This document shows positions 45,190 to 53,905 of a DNA stretch of 64,000 nt, piece by piece. Under the pieces are notes generated by a model. The model ran no database searches and had not been told where the DNA came from. It worked only from the letters and a program-made list of their open reading frames with translations. The DNA is from Candidatus Ozemibacter sibiricus (GTDB lineage: Bacteria > Muiribacteriota > Ozemobacteria > Ozemobacterales > Ozemobacteraceae): NCBI GenBank assembly GCA_003327425.1, contig QOQW01000001.1, positions 62,001-126,000 on the forward strand. Reading direction: 5' to 3'. The stretch's first letter is position 1, and every line of letters begins with the position of its first letter. Both the position numbers and the translations under genes were made by a program.

Positions 45190-46395
45190 CTATTTCATCT
45201 GCTGGACGATCGAGAACAGCGGCATGAACACCGATAGGGCGATACCGCCGATGATGATGCCCATGACCACTGTCAGAATAGGAGTCAAGGCAGAGGTCAG
45301 ACCGTCAAGGGCTTCGGCCACTTCCTGGTCGAAGAAGTCAGCGGCTTTTTCCAGCATCTTGTCGAGGTTGCCCGAGTTTTCGCCGACCTCGATCATCTTC
45401 TGGACCATGGTGGGAAACAGGGGATTGCCTTTGATGGTGGCGGCGAGTCGCTTCCCTTGCTGGACACCGACAGCCATCTCCATGATCATGTTTTCGAACA
45501 GCTTATTGCCCATGACCGAGGCGGTGATCTTGAGCGCGTTCAGAATCGGCACGCCGGCGGCCAGCAGCGAGCAGAAGGTGCGGCAGAAGCGGCTGACGGC
45601 GACCTTCTTGGTCAAATTGCCGACAATGGGGGCGCGCACCGCGATATGGTTCATCAGACTCTCTCCCAGGTCGGTCTGCAGGAAGAGGTACCCGCCAACA
45701 CCTACTCCCGCAGTGCCGATCAACCACATCATCCAATTTTCGATCAGACTGTCGGACAAAAAGATCAGGAATTTGGTGATGCCGGGCAGATCGGCCTTCA
45801 TCTTCTTGAACATCTTGGTGAAGTTCGGGAAGATCTTGACCAGCAGGAAGACCACGCAACCGATGGCCAGCACGAGCTGGACGACGGGCATGGTCAGGGC
45901 GCTCTTCACCTTGCCGCGCATCTTGGAATCGGCTTCGGCGAACGAGGCCAGCCGCTTCAGCACCGAATCGAGCATGCCGCCCGCTTCGCCGGCTTCGACC
46001 ATGTTGCAGAAGATGTGATTGAACACCTTGGGAAATTTGCGAAGAGAAGAGGAGAACGTCTGGCCGCTCTGCAGGTCTTTCCCGATCTTTTCGAGGACGC
46101 TTTTGAAATACGGATTCTCGGTCTGGTCCATCATGATGCCGATCGCTTCGACCAGCGGAATGGCCGACCCCACCAAGGTGGAAAGCTGCACCGTGAACAC
46201 CATCAACTCCTTGCTGGAGACGCTGCCGCCGAAGAACCCGCCGAAGCCGCCACCTTCCTTGGCGGCGGTGGCCTTGACCAGGTAGAAGCCTTTTTCCGAA
46301 AGAAGCGACGCCAGCTTCTGGATGCTTTCCGCTTCGATCGTCGTCTTGAGGATTTCGCCCTTCGAATTCTTGACCTCGCAATCGTATTTGGGCAT
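45190..46395 (-). CDS. pilC: Type IV pilus/type II secretion inner-membrane platform protein PilC/GspF
   Basis: 401 residues. An N-terminal extension (YDCEVKNSKGEILKTTIEA) is followed by two T2SSF domains: ELMVFTVQLSTLVGSAIPLVEA with GEAGGMLDSVLKRLASF, and VSRFCRTFCSLLAAGVPILNAL with GENSGNLDKMLEKAADFFDQE. Three membrane helices follow the domains. PilC anchors the extension and retraction ATPases. It lies downstream of pilB by 38 bp. Confidence 0.93.
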   Translation of the reverse strand: MPKYDCEVKNSKGEILKTTIEAESIQKLASLLSEKGFYLVKATAAKEGGGFGGFFGGSVSSKELMVFTVQLSTLVGSAIPLVEAIGIMMDQTENPYFKSVLEKIGKDLQSGQTFSSSLRKFPKVFNHIFCNMVEAGEAGGMLDSVLKRLASFAEADSKMRGKVKSALTMPVVQLVLAIGCVVFLLVKIFPNFTKMFKKMKADLPGITKFLIFLSDSLIENWMMWLIGTAGVGVGGYLFLQTDLGESLMNHIAVRAPIVGNLTKKVAVSRFCRTFCSLLAAGVPILNALKITASVMGNKLFENMIMEMAVGVQQGKRLAATIKGNPLFPTMVQKMIEVGENSGNLDKMLEKAADFFDQEVAEALDGLTSALTPILTVVMGIIIGGIALSVFMPLFSIVQQMK

Positions 46396-46433
46396 GGTTC
46401 CTCCTCAGTGGCGAAGTGAGCGCGACGAGCCGG

Positions 46434-48113
46434 TCAATCGGATCGGCACAGGGCGAAGACCTCGTCAGGAGTGGTCAACCCCTGGGTGAATTTCAGCACG
46501 ATGTCTTCCTTGAGCGTTTTCATGCCATTTTTGATCGCCGCGGCCATCAGATCGTCGCCTGATGCTTTCTGGATGATCAACCGCCGGATGGTCTCGCTGG
46601 TATACATGACCTCGTGCACCCCGACGCGACCTTTGTAGCCGGTATTGCCGCATTTTTCGCAGCCTTTTCCCCGGTAGTAGGTGTTGTTGATCGCTTCGGG
46701 GGGCAACCCCAGGGTGGCCAGCACTTCCGGAGTGATCGAAGTGTCGACATCCTTGCAGAACTTGCAGATGCGCCGCGCCAGACGCTGGGAGACCACGCAC
46801 AGCAACGCCGCCGAGACCAGGAACGGTTCGACGCCCATGTCGATCAGTCGGGAGGCGGTGCTGGGGGCATCGTTGGTGTGCAGCGTGGCGAAGACCAGGT
46901 GGCCGGTCAAGGCCGCTTCGACGGCGATGGTGGCCGTCTCCTCGTCGCGGATCTCGCCCAGCATGATGACATCCGGATCCTGTCGCAGGAAGGCGCGCAG
47001 CACCTTGGCGAAATCCAGGTCGATCTCGGGCCGCACCTGGACCTGATTGATCAATTTCAGCTTGTACTCGACCGGGTTTTCGACCGTGCAGATGTTGACA
47101 TCGACTCCCTTGATGGCATTCAGGCACGCATACAGCGTCGTCGTCTTCCCTGAACCGGTCGGCCCGGTGACCAGCACCATGCCGTTGGGGGCGGCGATGG
47201 CTTTCTTGACCATCTCGAAATTGTGCGGAGTGAAGCCCATCATGTCGAGATCGACCTGCACATTGGACTTGTCGAGGATCCGCAGGCAGACCTTCTCCCC
47301 GTAGGCGACGGGAATGGTATTGACCCGGAAGTCGATCGGCTTGTCCATGATCGTCATCTGGATACGGCCATCCTGGGGGATGCGCCGCTCGGAGATGTCC
47401 ATGGAAGCCAGGATCTTGAGGCGTGAGACGAGCGAGGCCTGCGCTTCGGGCTGCAGCGTCATCGCCACCATCAGGCTGCCGTCGATGCGCAGGCGGACCC
47501 GCAGCTCCCCTTCGTCGGGCTCGATGTGGATGTCGCTGGCGCCTTTCTGCACGGCCTGGGTCAGAATCAGGTTGCACAGCTTGATGATCGGGGTGTCGTC
47601 GCTGGCTTTCTTCAGCGCATCGAGTTCGCTGGCCGACGCCTGGCCATCCCCGCTCATCCCTTGCAGGGCTTCGGCCATGGCCCCGGCGACATACAGTTTG
47701 TCGAGGTTTTCCAGGATCTGGTTTTCCGAGCAGATGGCGCGCACCACTTCGCAGTTGTTCTGGAACTGGATCTCGTCGATGATGAACACGTCGAGAGGAT
47801 CGGCCATGCCGATCATCAGGCTCTTGCCGTCGAAGCTGATGGGGATCAGCAGGTGCTTGCGCGCGATCTTCTCGGGCACCATCTTCAGCACTTCAGGTTT
47901 GATCTCGACCTTGCTGAGATCGACGAATGGCACCTTGAGCTGTTTCCCGAGAATGGGCAGCAGCTTGTCTTCCGTCAGATAGCCAAGTTCGATGAGCACC
48001 TGCCCGATGCGTTTGCCGCGCTTCTTCTGCTCGGCGAGCGCGATGTTCAGCTCCTTTTCGCCGATATGGCCGGCTTCGATGAGCATCTCCCCGATCTTCT
48101 TGCGCTTGAACAT
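46434..48113 (-). CDS. pilB: Type IV pilus extension ATPase PilB/GspE
   Basis: 559 residues. An N-terminal MshEN/T2SSE_N domain (about 1-150: KRKKIGEMLIEAGHIGEKE) precedes the GspE ATPase core. Core motifs are GASDIHIEPDEGELRVRLRI (Asp box region), Walker A GPTGSGKTTTLY (317-328), VIMLGEIRDEETATIAVEAALTGH (Walker B/Asp box, 382-405) and HTNDAPSTASRLIDMGVEP. The metal-binding CxxC pairs (C450-x2-C453 and the later GCEKCG) mark PilB/GspE-type proteins. It powers pilin polymerisation. Confidence 0.94.
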   Translation of the reverse strand: MFKRKKIGEMLIEAGHIGEKELNIALAEQKKRGKRIGQVLIELGYLTEDKLLPILGKQLKVPFVDLSKVEIKPEVLKMVPEKIARKHLLIPISFDGKSLMIGMADPLDVFIIDEIQFQNNCEVVRAICSENQILENLDKLYVAGAMAEALQGMSGDGQASASELDALKKASDDTPIIKLCNLILTQAVQKGASDIHIEPDEGELRVRLRIDGSLMVAMTLQPEAQASLVSRLKILASMDISERRIPQDGRIQMTIMDKPIDFRVNTIPVAYGEKVCLRILDKSNVQVDLDMMGFTPHNFEMVKKAIAAPNGMVLVTGPTGSGKTTTLYACLNAIKGVDVNICTVENPVEYKLKLINQVQVRPEIDLDFAKVLRAFLRQDPDVIMLGEIRDEETATIAVEAALTGHLVFATLHTNDAPSTASRLIDMGVEPFLVSAALLCVVSQRLARRICKFCKDVDTSITPEVLATLGLPPEAINNTYYRGKGCEKCGNTGYKGRVGVHEVMYTSETIRRLIIQKASGDDLMAAAIKNGMKTLKEDIVLKFTQGLTTPDEVFALCRSD

Positions 48114-48146
48114 GGCTGTGCGAGGCCTTTCCGCTCTGGGTGCCGC

Positions 48147-48896
48147 TTAGCTGGCGGCTTCCCAGTATTTGCGACGAGCTTCCATATAATGGGGATTCAA
48201 CTTGATCGCGAGCCGGAACTCATCCATCGCTTCATCGGCTTTGCCCTGCTTCTTCAGGATCATGCCCAGATGGTAGTGCAGGTCGGCGTACTCCGGATGC
48301 TCTTTTAGCAACCGTCGATACTCCCGCTCGGCCAGGTCGAGCAGACCCAGATCGGTGAAGATCAGACCGCAATCGATGGTGACCGAGCCAGGGCCGAGGC
48401 GCTGGCTGAGATGGTCCTCTACGACCTGGCGATACTCCTGCATGGCGCGGTTGAACGCGCCCTGATCTTGATAGATGCGGCCGATGTAGTAGCGGGCGGC
48501 CGCATAGCGCGGGTTGATGGCCAGGGCGTTGGAGAAGCTGGCCAGGGCCTTGTCGAGGGCGCGGCTCTCGTAGAAGATCAACCCGATGTTGAAGTGGGCA
48601 TCGGCGAACCGGGGATTCAAGGTCAGGACCGATTCGTAAGCGGCGATGGCTTGATCGCGATCGCCCAGCTGGCGGTAGGCGTGTCCCAGATGGTTGAAAT
48701 AGACCGGGTTTTTGGGGTTCAGATTGACCGCCTTCACGAAACAGAACGACGCCTTGTCGAGCTGTCCTTTCAGGAAAAAGGCATTTCCCAGATGGAACAG
48801 GACTTCCGGGTCTTTGGGGTGGTCCCGGAGGTGTTTGATGCAGGCGTCCACCACCTCGTCGAGGAGGTTGGGGTCATAAAGCGTTTCAGGAGGCAT
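48147..48896 (-). CDS. Tetratricopeptide repeat protein
   Basis: 249 residues consisting of about six TPR units (LFHLGNAFFLKGQLDKASF, YFNHLGHAYRQLGDRDQAIA, HFNIGLIFYESRALDKALA, YYIGRIYQDQGAFNRAM, LIFTDLGLLDLAEREYRR, LHYHLGMILKKQGKADEAM). No signal peptide is evident, so it is probably cytoplasmic, unlike the outer-membrane pilotin PilF. It is positioned between an unrecognised protein and pilB and may scaffold assembly of the pilus ATPase machinery or an adaptor for the adjacent phosphatase. Confidence 0.88.
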   Translation of the reverse strand: MPPETLYDPNLLDEVVDACIKHLRDHPKDPEVLFHLGNAFFLKGQLDKASFCFVKAVNLNPKNPVYFNHLGHAYRQLGDRDQAIAAYESVLTLNPRFADAHFNIGLIFYESRALDKALASFSNALAINPRYAAARYYIGRIYQDQGAFNRAMQEYRQVVEDHLSQRLGPGSVTIDCGLIFTDLGLLDLAEREYRRLLKEHPEYADLHYHLGMILKKQGKADEAMDEFRLAIKLNPHYMEARRKYWEAAS

Positions 48897-48942
48897 GGAC
48901 CTTCTTCCGTCCGTTCGCGGAGGACTCCCACAGGATACCGCG

Positions 48943-49665
48943 TCACCGGCGATCCGACAAGATGGCTTTGATGTCTCGACCGATCTTGGTGCGGGGTTCG
49001 AGCCGTCGGAAGGCGGGCTTGTCGGTGCAGTAGAGGTGAAGCACCTCCAGCCCCTCCAGCATCCGTTTGCGCAGGGATTCCCCCAGGGCCATGAACAGGG
49101 GGGCCAGCAAGCGGAATCCTTCGTCCATGGTCATTTCCTCGCGGGTGAAGAAGCGGAACTTGTAGATGATGCCGTCATCCCGCCGGAAGATATCGATCTC
49201 CGGTTCTTCCAGGTGCTGGCTGCGGGCGGTGAAGACCCGCGATTCGAAGAACAGCTCGCGCGAATAGTCTTCGTAGAGGTCGACCCCCCAGATGTAGGGG
49301 TTCTGAAAGACGCACGTTGGAAACACAGGCGACAGGAACCGTTTCATGTTGTCGACCAGCTCGAAATTGTACTGATCGGAGGGGATGGTGATGGTCAGGA
49401 CGCCCCCTCGCAACTCGAACACTCCACCGTCGGTGAAAACCCCTTGCAACGATTCGATCTTCTCGGGATCAGGATGATTGAGAAGAATCTTGCGGGTGCG
49501 GTCGTTGATGTGGTTGAAGAACTCGTCGGGGCGATCGGAATAGGTGATGGTGATCTCATCGACGGACAGGGTCAGCAGGTTCCCCAGCACATTGCCCCAG
49601 ACCTCTCTGACCTTGCGTGTGCTGAAGAAGGCGTATTTTTCGAAGACCTGTTCCGGATCGCTCAT
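48943..49665 (-). CDS. Unrecognised cytoplasmic protein coupled to the SpoIIE-type phosphatase
   Basis: 240 residues from ATG 49665, overlapping the phosphatase stop by 4 bp (ATGA). No signal peptide or membrane helix. The protein is a mixed alpha/beta chain with KYAFFSTRKVREVWGNVLGN, ITITYSDRPDEFFNHIND and a long beta-rich middle (GGVLTITIPSDQYNFELVDNM). I do not recognise a family. Tight coupling to the phosphatase upstream and the TPR-pilB-pilC genes downstream suggests it works between the signalling phosphatase and pilus assembly, but there is no motif for binding or catalysis. Confidence 0.7.
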   Translation of the reverse strand: MSDPEQVFEKYAFFSTRKVREVWGNVLGNLLTLSVDEITITYSDRPDEFFNHINDRTRKILLNHPDPEKIESLQGVFTDGGVFELRGGVLTITIPSDQYNFELVDNMKRFLSPVFPTCVFQNPYIWGVDLYEDYSRELFFESRVFTARSQHLEEPEIDIFRRDDGIIYKFRFFTREEMTMDEGFRLLAPLFMALGESLRKRMLEGLEVLHLYCTDKPAFRRLEPRTKIGRDIKAILSDRR

Positions 49666-51281
49666 ACGCGTGAAGGTTCCCATCTGAAATACACGATCGT
49701 CGTGTCATCTTCAAGGGGGACCGGGCCTTTGAAGCGATGCAGATCGGCCATCAGGTGGTCGACGAACTCGGCGGCTCGCTGGGTCGGCGCCCGTTCAGCC
49801 GAGAGCTTCAGCCGTTCGTGGCCGTAGCGTTCTCGCGCCGGGTTGGTGGCATCGGTCAAACCGTCGGTGAAGAGCAGCACGCCATCGCCGGGCATCAGGT
49901 CGAGGACCATGTCGAGATATTCCCCGTCAGGGGTATCGAACAGGCCGAGAGGAATGCCGACGTCGGTCTGGACATCCTCGACGAAGCCTTGGCGGGTATG
50001 CACGACCAGGGGTCGACAATGGCCGGCACTGGCGAAGACGATCCGTGGGGAATTGGGCCGCAGGAAGGCGACCACCATGGTGGCGAACAGAGTCCCGAGG
50101 TTTTCGCGGGCGATCTGCCGGGACAGCAGGGTCAGGAGGGCACCAGGACTGGCCACGGCGTCGACCGAAGCCCGGACCAGCGTCTGGATCTTGGACAAAA
50201 ACAAGGCCGCCGGCAGACCCTTTCCGGAGACATCGGCGACGGCCACGGCCAACGACCCGTCGGCGCGGGGGATGAGGTCGTAGTAATCGCCTGAAATCTC
50301 GCGACTGGGCGTGCAGATGCCGCAGATCTCGAATCCTGGGAAGGCCGGCGACGAGGGGGGCAGGGCCGCGCTCTGCACAGAACGGGCGATCTCGACCTCC
50401 TGAAGCAAGCGCTGCTGGGTCAGGTGGTCCTGGTAGAGCAGGTGGTTCTCCAGGAACAGGGCGATCTGGCGGCAGAGCAGGGAGGCCAGCACCAGATCGT
50501 CGGCGGTGAACGCCCGGCCGCGCAGGGAATGCAGCACCAGAATCCCGCGGATCCGGTTCCAGACGGCCAGCGGCAGAATGCTTTGCAGGGCGGGGGAACG
50601 GCCGGCGCGGCGCGGCAGGCTGAAGGTCTGCCAGTCGCTGACGTGCAGACGGTCCAGATCGATCTGATCGCGGACGACCGCCAGCAATTCGTCGAGCAGC
50701 GGAGCGCCCGGCGTCAGGAACTGCACTCCCCCCGCCGGATCGGGCTGGCTGGCGATCTCGACCCGGACATCGGCGCCTTCCGGCAGGAAGATGGCCAGCA
50801 CCGCGTCCGGAAAGATCTCCTGGCCGAAATGGAGAGCCACCTTCAGTTGTCGGGGCAGCTCTCGCGAATAATCCATGAAACTGAGCAATTGGGAGATGCG
50901 CTCGAGCGTGGTGCACCGATCGCGATAGCGGGCGAGGTTGGTTTCATACCAGCGAACCACCGCCTGGGGCTGCAAAACCAGGTCGGAAAAATCCAGGGAG
51001 GGCAGATGGTCGGCCTGGGGTGATGGGTCGCTATCGGTGGCCTGTTGCCTTGCCTGCCAGCAGGAATAGGTCCAATAGGAGATGATGCCGACAAGCAGGG
51101 AGGAGAACACCACCACCGCCAGGGAAAACAGCCGCAAGGGGGCGAACCGCGTGCCCGGCGGATCGTGGAGAAACAGCAGGCCGATGGCCGTTCCCAAAAC
51201 CAGAATGCCCCCGGCGAGGTAGGTCGCGGGAATGTGCCACCGGGGCCGGCCGCGGTTGTCGCTGTCCTGCTCGGGTGCCAT
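49662..51281 (-). CDS. Membrane-anchored GAF/SpoIIE-type PP2C phosphatase
   Basis: 539 residues. Two N-terminal membrane helices (YLAGGILVLGTAIGLLFL, LFSLAVVVFSSLLVGIISYW) are followed by a GAF-like region (about 125-290) and a C-terminal PP2C/SpoIIE domain with EISGDYYDLIPRADG (metal-binding Asp), VAVADVSGKGLPAALFLSKI, FASAGHCRPLV and GVLLFTDGLTDATN. SpoIIE-type phosphatases dephosphorylate STAS-domain anti-anti-sigma proteins in partner switching. A STAS protein is encoded at 23.6-24.0 kb, though far from here. It has a predicted promoter and begins the operon down to DUF2304. Confidence 0.92.
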   Translation of the reverse strand: MAPEQDSDNRGRPRWHIPATYLAGGILVLGTAIGLLFLHDPPGTRFAPLRLFSLAVVVFSSLLVGIISYWTYSCWQARQQATDSDPSPQADHLPSLDFSDLVLQPQAVVRWYETNLARYRDRCTTLERISQLLSFMDYSRELPRQLKVALHFGQEIFPDAVLAIFLPEGADVRVEIASQPDPAGGVQFLTPGAPLLDELLAVVRDQIDLDRLHVSDWQTFSLPRRAGRSPALQSILPLAVWNRIRGILVLHSLRGRAFTADDLVLASLLCRQIALFLENHLLYQDHLTQQRLLQEVEIARSVQSAALPPSSPAFPGFEICGICTPSREISGDYYDLIPRADGSLAVAVADVSGKGLPAALFLSKIQTLVRASVDAVASPGALLTLLSRQIARENLGTLFATMVVAFLRPNSPRIVFASAGHCRPLVVHTRQGFVEDVQTDVGIPLGLFDTPDGEYLDMVLDLMPGDGVLLFTDGLTDATNPARERYGHERLKLSAERAPTQRAAEFVDHLMADLHRFKGPVPLEDDTTIVYFRWEPSRV

Positions 51282-51326
51282 GCTTTGCGTCAGGCGGGAA
51301 TGAGGGGCCGCTCCCGTCCCGGGGTC

Positions 51327-51355
51327 AGTCTACCGGAGGGCTTCCCCCCCGTCAA
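51327..51355 (-). promoter_or_regulatory. Sigma-70-type promoter of the phosphatase-pilB-pilC operon
   Basis: TTGACG (51355-51350) and TAGACT (51332-51327) on the minus strand are 17 bp apart, about 45 bases before ATG 51281. Confidence 0.6.
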
Positions 51356-51403
51356 TCTCAGACAGTCGGAACTGGCCATCGGCACCCGCACCGCCTGAAG
51401 CCG

Positions 51404-51433
51404 CGCGCCCCGCGCTGATCGGCGCGGGGCGCG
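51404..51433. repeat. GC-rich perfect inverted repeat between HEAT and phosphatase genes
   Basis: CGCGCCCCGCGC and GCGCGGGGCGCG (12 bp, loop TGATCG) lie between the stop of the small HEAT protein gene (51455) and the phosphatase promoter. No T run follows on the minus strand, so if it terminates transcription it is not of the classic type. Confidence 0.5.
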
Positions 51434-51454
51434 GGGGAATCTGGGGAAGGCCGC

Positions 51455-51895
51455 TCAGGCGGCGCGGAAGCGCTCGTAGGTATGGTCGAGGCGTTGATCG
51501 AGGGTTCGCACGTGCTCGGACAGGGCATTGATCGCGGCCGGATCGCCGATCTTGGCCAGGGCTTCGCCGGCGGCGATGCTGACTTCTTCCTTGGGATCAT
51601 TCAGGGCTTCGATCAGGGCCTGCACGACCGCCGTGCCCCGCTTGTCGCCCAGTTGGATGCACGAAATCCGGCGGATCCGCCAGTCGGGGCTTTTCAGGCC
51701 CCGGATGTAGCGCCAGGTCTGGTCGAGGGGCGTGACCGAAGCCAAGGGGGGCACCCGAGCCCGGGGGGCGCCCTTCCCGCCGGAGGCGGCCGGGGCGAAT
51801 CGCTCCCAGGCGGCCGAGAACACTTTCTCGAACAGGAACCACCCCATGAAATAGACCATCGTGAGCAACAGGATCTTCAGTTCCAACTCCAGCAT
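51455..51895 (-). CDS. Membrane-anchored small HEAT-repeat protein
   Basis: 146 residues from ATG 51895 with AGGAGGC eight bases upstream. One N-terminal membrane helix (IKILLLTMVYFMGWFLFE-like) is followed by an Ala/Pro linker and two HEAT units (IRRISCIQLGDKRGTAVVQA, VSIAAGEALAKIGDPAAINA). The C-terminal helix EHVRTLDQRLDHTYERF ends the protein. PBS-lyase/HEAT repeats act as scaffolds; with the larger HEAT-TM protein at 21.2-23.7 kb, this is a second membrane HEAT protein of the window. It is separated from the phosphatase gene by a GC-rich inverted repeat. Confidence 0.75.
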   Translation of the reverse strand: MLELELKILLLTMVYFMGWFLFEKVFSAAWERFAPAASGGKGAPRARVPPLASVTPLDQTWRYIRGLKSPDWRIRRISCIQLGDKRGTAVVQALIEALNDPKEEVSIAAGEALAKIGDPAAINALSEHVRTLDQRLDHTYERFRAA

Positions 51896-52162
51896 GGAAA
51901 GTGCCTCCTGAACAGTGCTTTCCTGATGTATCGGCATCCCCCGGGGAAACCTTGACCGTTGATCGGCTCATGAGCCCTTGGAAGGGCTTCAGGTTGCCAG
52001 TCGTCGGGGAAACCACCGGCCAGATCAGCCCGACCGGCTTCGGAGAGGAGAGTACCAGGAGGCCCCTTCACGTAGGGTCACAGCCAAGGATCGCGGGGCA
52101 GGCGTGGGCCCTCGGCCTGGCGGCCGAGGTGTTGGCAGGAGCGACCGGGAGGGGGAAGGCGG

Positions 52163-53746
52163 TCAGGTCGTGGCCGGGCTGGTATGGGAAGCCAGCGCGA
52201 GGTCGACGGGCCAGGGGCCCTGCCCAGGAGCGGCCGCCCCGGTCAGCACGTCGAGGCACGCGCGCAACGCCGGGGTTCGGAAGCCGAAGGTGGCGAGCCC
52301 TGCTCCCGCTTCGGGAAACAACCCCAGATCGTAGGGGTTGCGGACCGCCACGACGATGGCCTGCGGCCGCCGCGCCAGAATCCGCCGGATGGCCTTCGCC
52401 TGCCCGTCGAACAAGTGGGCGTTGTAGGTGAACAGGAGCAGCGGCGCGTCGGCCGGGGCAGGCGCGGCGAGCGCTTCGAACTCGGCCACGATCTCGTCGG
52501 CTGTGCCCCTGGGATCGAAGCTGGCGCCCTGCGCGCCGGGGAGGCGTTCTTTGATCAGGGCCAACAGTCCGTCGCCTTGGTGCGTCTCTTCGACCTGCAC
52601 CAAGGAGGCGATCTGCGGGCAGAACGCCAGGCAGGGCCGTCCGACCGACACGGGCAGCACGCCCGGACGCTGGTGCGACACCAGAACCGCCTGGCGGTGG
52701 GTTTTCTCGATGAGAGGGCGGTGGCGGGCGGCCAGCTCGGCCAGCGTGGCGGTTCCGATCGGGGCGGCCAGATGCCGCCGCGCGCGTTCGATGCGGGCCA
52801 GGCTGGCGTCGAGTCGGCGGCGCGCTTCCGGATTGGCCTGGACCTCGGCGAGCAGGGTCTCGGCGGCTTGCCGCTCGCGGCCCAGATCGTGGCAGATGAG
52901 CAGCAGGTCGGCGCCGGCCAGGAAGGCCAGGCGGGCGGCTTCAGGCACGCCGTAGGTCTCGGTGATGGCCCCCATCTCCAGGTCATCGGTGATCACCAAC
53001 CCTTCGAACCCCATGTCGTGACGCAGCAGGTCGGTCAGCACCGCGCGCGAGAGCGTGGCCGGCAGGTTGGGGGTCGTTTCGAACGCGGGAAAAAAGACGT
53101 GCGAGGTCATGATGGCGCCCACTCCGGCTTCGATGGCGGCCCGGAAGGGGACCAGTTCGAACGTCTGCAGCCGTTCGCGATCATAGGGGATGGTCGGCAG
53201 TCGAAGGTGGGTGTCGGCGCGGGCATGGCCAAGGCCGGGGAAATGCTTGGCGCAGGCCAGCACTCCTCCCTGCTGGAGTCCCCGAATGAAGGGGACGCCG
53301 AAACGAGCGACCTGTTCAGGGGTCTCGCCGAACGAACGGGCGCCGATGCCGGGATTCTGGGCATGATTGATGTCGAGCACCGGGGCCAGGTTCCAATTGA
53401 TGCCGAGCGCTCGCAGTTCTCGCCCCATGGCGGCTCCCACCTGTTCGGCCAGCTCGGGACGACCGGTGGCGGCCAGGGCCATGGCGCCAGGGAACAGGCT
53501 GCCGCCGCTCAGGATGCGCATCACCAGCCCGCCTTCCTGATCGATGGACGTGAACTGGACCTGGCCGGCGGCCTCCGCCAGCGTGCGCAGCACCGCCGGC
53601 AGGCGCTGGGGGTCGCCGATGTTGCGGACGAACACGATGATGCCGCCGATGCCCCACTCGTGGACGAACTCGAGGAACTCGGGCGTCGGCTCGAGGCCTT
53701 GATAGCCGACGACGAACAGTTGGCCGATCTGCTTTTTCAGGTCCAT
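52163..53746 (-). CDS. nagZ: Beta-N-acetylhexosaminidase (glycoside hydrolase family 3, NagZ-like)
   Basis: 527 residues from ATG 53746 with AGGAGG upstream; the frame continues upstream but those codons lie in the promoter region. The GH3 N-terminal domain is complete: GQLFVVGYQG, FTSIDQEGGLVMRI (substrate Asp/Glu), LAPVLDINHAQNPGIGARSFG, CAKHFPGLGHARADTH (the NagZ KHFPGHGxxxxDSH loop with the catalytic His-Asp pair) and LVITDDLEMGAI (nucleophile Asp). Unlike E. coli NagZ (341 residues), it has a C-terminal extension similar to the GH3 C domain. Role: removal of GlcNAc from muropeptides or other GlcNAc glycans in cell-wall recycling. Confidence 0.9.
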   Translation of the reverse strand: MDLKKQIGQLFVVGYQGLEPTPEFLEFVHEWGIGGIIVFVRNIGDPQRLPAVLRTLAEAAGQVQFTSIDQEGGLVMRILSGGSLFPGAMALAATGRPELAEQVGAAMGRELRALGINWNLAPVLDINHAQNPGIGARSFGETPEQVARFGVPFIRGLQQGGVLACAKHFPGLGHARADTHLRLPTIPYDRERLQTFELVPFRAAIEAGVGAIMTSHVFFPAFETTPNLPATLSRAVLTDLLRHDMGFEGLVITDDLEMGAITETYGVPEAARLAFLAGADLLLICHDLGRERQAAETLLAEVQANPEARRRLDASLARIERARRHLAAPIGTATLAELAARHRPLIEKTHRQAVLVSHQRPGVLPVSVGRPCLAFCPQIASLVQVEETHQGDGLLALIKERLPGAQGASFDPRGTADEIVAEFEALAAPAPADAPLLLFTYNAHLFDGQAKAIRRILARRPQAIVVAVRNPYDLGLFPEAGAGLATFGFRTPALRACLDVLTGAAAPGQGPWPVDLALASHTSPATT

Positions 53747-53875
53747 GCTCCCCTCCTGGCCGGAATACCTCTTCCTACCATTGTTCGGGCGCGCCTGCAA
53801 GCGCGTGCCGGTCGGTTCCTCCCAGGGAGGCGCTGGCTGATGGTCGGTGGGCTTCCCCTGCCTGGGCGATTCCGG

Positions 53876-53881
53876 TATAAT
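53876..53881 (+). promoter_or_regulatory. -10 element TATAAT upstream of the zinc-ribbon propeller gene
   Basis: A perfect TATAAT occurs 25 bp before ATG 53906. No good -35 was found at 16-18 bp upstream, so only the -10 supports the call. Divergent with nagZ. Confidence 0.35.
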
Positions 53882-53905
53882 CCAGGAATCTTCGTGGAGG
53901 ATTCT

